Source: Nitrospira sp. bin75 (lineage in GTDB: Bacteria; Nitrospirota; Nitrospiria; Nitrospirales; UBA8639). Taken from it: a DNA stretch of 54,294 nt. The translations under genes and the position numbers were made by a program. Positions 50,796 through 54,294 of the stretch are shown here, one piece after another. The stretch's first letter is position 1. Each line of letters opens with the position of its first letter. The DNA lies in the NCBI GenBank assembly GCA_002238765.1, contig MPMZ01000013.1, positions 1-54,294 of the forward strand, read 5' to 3'. The notes below the pieces were generated by a model. That model was not told the origin of the DNA and searched no databases. It was given only the letters and a program-made list of their open reading frames with translations.

Positions 50796-53700
50796 CGGAA
50801 TATCTCCTTGCAAGGGCTACCCGACGCGACTGACAACAATATCGCCCCAATCCGTCTTGCGGTATCGGTGAAGTGCTGGACTCCCTCGGGCTTGAGAGGG
50901 CGGTTGAGAACGTCGCGTTCGCGGTAGGAGAGCCATTTCTTGAGGACCTGGTAGCCGCCGAGTTTGTAAGTCCAGACCTCAGCGGGGACGTTGCGCCAGA
51001 AGGCGCGGTCGTTCAGGTACACGTCGAAGGTGGTTTCGCCGAGCGTGGCTATGCTATCACCCATCACTGCCTTTTCGTCCGGTGTGTAGGCGCGCTCGAC
51101 GATGCGGCCTTGGCCTGGCATAACGACATCCCCCGCTCCAGAGTGTCCCCATCCCCCTATCACCGCGAAGTCATCTCCGGTCATGTTACGGCCATCAGTG
51201 GTGGAAGGCACGGCAATGGTGGCAATTTCCGGGCGCAACGGACCTTGGGTAACGCCCGGCACCGGCGCATCGGAATCGAGCAACCTGGCCAGTTCGCGGC
51301 CTCGCGCCGCTGATGCGGCGAGCGCCTTAGCCGCGTCATCGGCATCGCCATCCGGCCATCCCGGTAGCGAGATGCGCGGCCATTCCATTCTGAGCGCCCC
51401 GACGTTGGCCTCCCGGTAGGCCGGATCGTGCAGTACGGCTAAGACGTGATAAAACAGGTCCTCCACATCTGCACCAAGGCGTTCGAGGTAGAGTTGCGCT
51501 ACGCGTGATAGGTTCGGGCGCCTCCCGAGGGCTGAAACATCCAAGCTGTCATCGCAGAGCCAGGCAGGGAAGTAGTGAGACTGCCCGTTTCCAAAATCGC
51601 CAGCAAGATGACGAACAAAGGTCCCTCGTGAGAAGAAATCCCTAGATTCTCGTTGCCGAGCTTCAACCCATAGATTCCCCTTGAACACATGTGGTCTGTA
51701 GTCGGGACATGGGCGGGCCAAGAGACCAGATTCGGACTCCCAGTACAGCCATCGAGTGTCAAATGGCCGGTGACAATAACGAAGGAAGCCAGTTTTATCC
51801 GGGCCACCGCGCACGAGTCTCGCTTCACGCACTGAACGCGCGTCTTGCCGGACCGATGTTGTAGTTTTCATGGCTACCGGATATCGTCGCCCAATCTCCT
51901 CATGGCTTAAGCCAGCGTCGAAGTAATCGGCAACACGCGCCTTGAGCCGGTCAAGATCGGTATCGACGAGAAACGAGTCGCGGTTAGTAGTCACGCCCGG
52001 AAACGATACAGGGAACAGATCGGGTAGCGAAGACCAGTCGAACCAGTCATCGCTCACAGTCGTCGGCTTGAACAGGAGACCAAGACGAAGGTCAGGCGTG
52101 CTCTTCCCATAGAGCATATCCGGTTTTGTCTCCGCCGTCGTCAACAGATCCCTAGGCTTCCCTTGCCCCCAGAGATGCCGGAATGCCACCATATCAACTG
52201 GCTCGTGATCCGCCTTTCTTACCATCGTTGCAATGGCGGTGCCGACCTGAATGCCGACCGGGTCACCTTCCGTTGAGAAAATACTCGGATCGGGCGAGCC
52301 ATCCGGCGCAACTTTGCCAGTCTCTCGACTATCGCCGTTCAGGCAGTCGATCCGAACGGCATCGAACACCTCAAGGTATCGCTCACGCATGCCTGTAAAG
52401 GACAGCCTGTCGAGCCAAGAATAGTTAGAAATGAAGCAGACCACGCCCTGGCCCGTCTTCTCCGTGATCCTCCGTTCCGCCATGCGAAAAAAGCGGACGT
52501 AGGGATCGTTCAGCCCTTGGCCCTCCGGCGGGCGCACCTGTTTGGTCATACGATAGGCTTCCGAGAGTTCCCGTTCCTCATCCACTGCCATGCCGGCGAA
52601 GCCGTTGTAGGGTGGGTTCCCGAGGATCACAAGTATCGGCCGATCACGCTTCACCTGATTGGCTCGGTCGCGCTCTTCTGCCATTTCAGGAAAGGCAACC
52701 AACTGTTTTTCCTTTTCTGTCGGCTCCCAGCCGGTGAGCGCATTGGTGAGGAAGACACCCGCGCGTTCCGTCCCGTCGTCCGCCAGCGGCGCGTCGAGGT
52801 CCTGCATGGTGAGCCCGACTTGCAGGTGGGCTACGACGAAGGGCGCGGGCATGATCTCGAAGCCGAAAACCCGTTCTATTGCCGCCTGCTTCACCCGCGC
52901 ACCGGCGAGCGCGCCAAGGCCCTGTCCTTCGAGGTTGACAGCGATGCGACGCAGCACTTCAGCGAGATAGGCCCCGGTGCCGCAACACGGATCGAGCACG
53001 TAGACGTTTTCCGCCGCGAGTCCGTCCGATATGCCGAGGTCGTCCTTGAGCGCTTTGTCCACACGAGCGACCATGTAGCGGACGACTTCAGCCGGCGTGT
53101 ACCAGACACCCAGTTGCTTGCGGAGGTCGGGATCGAAGGCTTCCAGGAACGGCTCGTAGAAGTAGGGCACGGCTTCGCCTTCGTTGAACCGGGCAAAGAA
53201 AGCTGCGCGGTCCACCCGATCGAGCGCCGCCGCGGTCCAGTCCAGCACCTCGACAAGATCGAGCCGTTGCAGCCGCCCCGGTCCTGAGAGTTGGTGGAAC
53301 AGCGCACGCAGCACCGGCGCACGCAGATGCCAGACCGACTTGCGCCAGTCGAACTTATCCTCCGGTGTCGGCTTGGACCGTGCCCACAGCACCCAAGCAG
53401 AGAAGATGCCGTAGAACAAGGTCTGCACCAGGGTCGAGTGGAAGAACCGCGCACCTCGTTCATCCTCGAAGCGGACGCCGAGCGACTCTTCAAGCGCGGA
53501 GCGGACTGCCGTGAGCAATGGTGTGTTGCTTGTCGCTTCGACACGCGCGAGCCCGTCGCGGGCATAGGAGGCGAGCAGCCAGGCGAGGTCTTTCGGCTCA
53601 GTCAGCGCGGCCCGATGCGACAGCGCCCGGCTCAGATATTCGCCGAGGCCCGCGCCGATTTCCTGAGCGAACGTACGGGAATGCTCCAGACGCCGGCGGA

Positions 53701-54163
53701 AATCCTCCGCGTCTTCGGCTAACCGAAAGGTTTCGAGTTTGGCCGGTCGGCCCGCCTCATCCTCGCCCGCCAGCACGAAGTCACGCATGTTCGTTACCAG
53801 CACCAAGCGGTAGCGGTTCCAATAGCGGCTGACCTGATCGCCGTCCGCGGTGAGCCACGCATCGTCATCAACAGGCTTCACCTCGATTACGCCGCATTCA
53901 GGAATCTGCCCCTCACGCGGCCGGCCTTTCTGCACCTGCTTGGCTGCGTAGAGGCCGAAGTCGGGATGGCCCGCGCCTTGGTCGGCCAGTTCGCCGACAC
54001 AGAAGACCTTGGGCTTGAGCGTTGTGCCGATGGCGTTCAGCAGGTTGGCGAGCGGTCCGTAGTTCGACCGCTCGCCGGTCGCGCCACCCGACGCGCTGAC
54101 TCGCCGCAGGTCGGCGAGGTAGGTTTCAACTGCTGACGTGAATTTCGTGTTCATTCGGGTCAT
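50792..54163 (-). CDS. Type IIG restriction-modification enzyme (single chain)
   Basis: A 1123-residue restriction-methyltransferase. An N-terminal PD-(D/E)xK nuclease is visible: Asp68 in HPDFGLYAAK and Glu94-Val-Lys96 in GVIEVKPVDD. A helical linker follows, then the N6-adenine methylase with motif I DPCCGTGAYLAEVL near 390 and motif IV NPPYNGF near 515, and a C-terminal target-recognition region ending FDVYLNDRAFWRNVPAEVWTYKLGGYQVLKKWL, typical of the type ISP/IIG group without helicase. ATG 54163 or 54154 may be used. The GC content is high, unlike the AT-richer type IIG gene in the other island, so the two have separate origins. Nothing is seen in 54164-54294 besides possible upstream control DNA. 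Confidence 0.9.
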   Translation of the reverse strand: MTRMNTKFTSAVETYLADLRRVSASGGATGERSNYGPLANLLNAIGTTLKPKVFCVGELADQGAGHPDFGLYAAKQVQKGRPREGQIPECGVIEVKPVDDDAWLTADGDQVSRYWNRYRLVLVTNMRDFVLAGEDEAGRPAKLETFRLAEDAEDFRRRLEHSRTFAQEIGAGLGEYLSRALSHRAALTEPKDLAWLLASYARDGLARVEATSNTPLLTAVRSALEESLGVRFEDERGARFFHSTLVQTLFYGIFSAWVLWARSKPTPEDKFDWRKSVWHLRAPVLRALFHQLSGPGRLQRLDLVEVLDWTAAALDRVDRAAFFARFNEGEAVPYFYEPFLEAFDPDLRKQLGVWYTPAEVVRYMVARVDKALKDDLGISDGLAAENVYVLDPCCGTGAYLAEVLRRIAVNLEGQGLGALAGARVKQAAIERVFGFEIMPAPFVVAHLQVGLTMQDLDAPLADDGTERAGVFLTNALTGWEPTEKEKQLVAFPEMAEERDRANQVKRDRPILVILGNPPYNGFAGMAVDEERELSEAYRMTKQVRPPEGQGLNDPYVRFFRMAERRITEKTGQGVVCFISNYSWLDRLSFTGMRERYLEVFDAVRIDCLNGDSRETGKVAPDGSPDPSIFSTEGDPVGIQVGTAIATMVRKADHEPVDMVAFRHLWGQGKPRDLLTTAETKPDMLYGKSTPDLRLGLLFKPTTVSDDWFDWSSLPDLFPVSFPGVTTNRDSFLVDTDLDRLKARVADYFDAGLSHEEIGRRYPVAMKTTTSVRQDARSVREARLVRGGPDKTGFLRYCHRPFDTRWLYWESESGLLARPCPDYRPHVFKGNLWVEARQRESRDFFSRGTFVRHLAGDFGNGQSHYFPAWLCDDSLDVSALGRRPNLSRVAQLYLERLGADVEDLFYHVLAVLHDPAYREANVGALRMEWPRISLPGWPDGDADDAAKALAASAARGRELARLLDSDAPVPGVTQGPLRPEIATIAVPSTTDGRNMTGDDFAVIGGWGHSGAGDVVMPGQGRIVERAYTPDEKAVMGDSIATLGETTFDVYLNDRAFWRNVPAEVWTYKLGGYQVLKKWLSYRERDVLNRPLKPEGVQHFTDTARRIGAILLSVASGSPCKEIFR

Positions 54164-54294
54164 TTCGGCCTATGTTCTCTCATTTATTGACAGAATGCGA
54201 GTGAGGGGACAACCCTTGCTCAAGTTCAATGAACATGTGCTCGACATTGACGGGCCTATAACAACGCCGGATTGCCGGGAAAAAAGATAAAGAC

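Noticed and set aside
52517-53287. Plus-strand 256-codon frame inside the second type IIG gene
   Set aside because: GC-rich antisense shadow of a clear nuclease-methylase gene.

Overview
The window looks like chromosomal DNA of a Nitrospira-like bacterium (phylum Nitrospirota). This rests on gene content and order: a heme block (ccsA-like, hemA, hemC, a cobA-hemD fusion, hemB) running into ribF, tilS, ftsH, folP and glmM, and an ispD-ispF-cysE-class I aldolase group. The GC-rich codon use fits. The assignment is an inference, since no marker rRNA is present.

Layout. (1) 1-9.8 kb, core metabolism: an IS-like end, a cupredoxin, glutamate dehydrogenase, then a leftward group with class I fructose-bisphosphate aldolase, cysE, ispF, ispD, a PIN/TRAM membrane protein, fructose-1,6-bisphosphatase and a DUF3108 protein. 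A small foreign islet (T5orf172 and DUF1640 genes) separates ispD from ispF. (2) 9.9-28.7 kb, a mobile defence island: a DNA methyltransferase gene cut off at its 3' side, two convergent tyrosine integrases, a 1.4-kb repeat- and hairpin-rich non-coding stretch, a UDG-like pseudogene, then a tight operon. The operon holds a PLD-helicase, a Fic protein, a frameshifted type IIG restriction-modification gene, a GNAT-PIN fusion, an ASCH protein and an FRG-TPR protein. An IS3 relic and a DUF433/DUF5615 toxin-antitoxin pair follow. (3) 28.7-42.3 kb, a leftward housekeeping block: glmM, folP, ftsH, tilS, ribF, hemB, CBS protein, cobA-hemD, second CBS protein, hemC, hemA, ccsA-like. (4) 42.4-47 kb: SDR, rsmI, TusA-like, a secreted protein, tRNA-Leu(CAA), a YggX-like gene, and yqgE broken by an in-frame TGA. 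(5) 47-54.3 kb, a second defence patch: small proline-rich ORFs, an antitoxin-like gene, a SLATT-like membrane protein, a small protein/PIN pair, and an ApeA-like HEPN gene coupled to a single-chain type IIG enzyme.

The most unusual signal is a repeated architecture. An extra gene sits directly after a core gene and is followed by a second, diverged copy of the 3' end of that core gene. It occurs after the helicase (flanking fic), after the type IIG gene (flanking GNAT-PIN and ASCH) and after hemC, where the copied tail has become the C-terminus of a CBS protein. The first two point to an operon assembled from alternative modules with accessory genes exchanged at stop/start junctions. Short palindromic repeats are scattered between genes, and one copy sits in frame inside a coding region.

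All functional calls rest on motifs and remembered family features read by eye. No database search was run.
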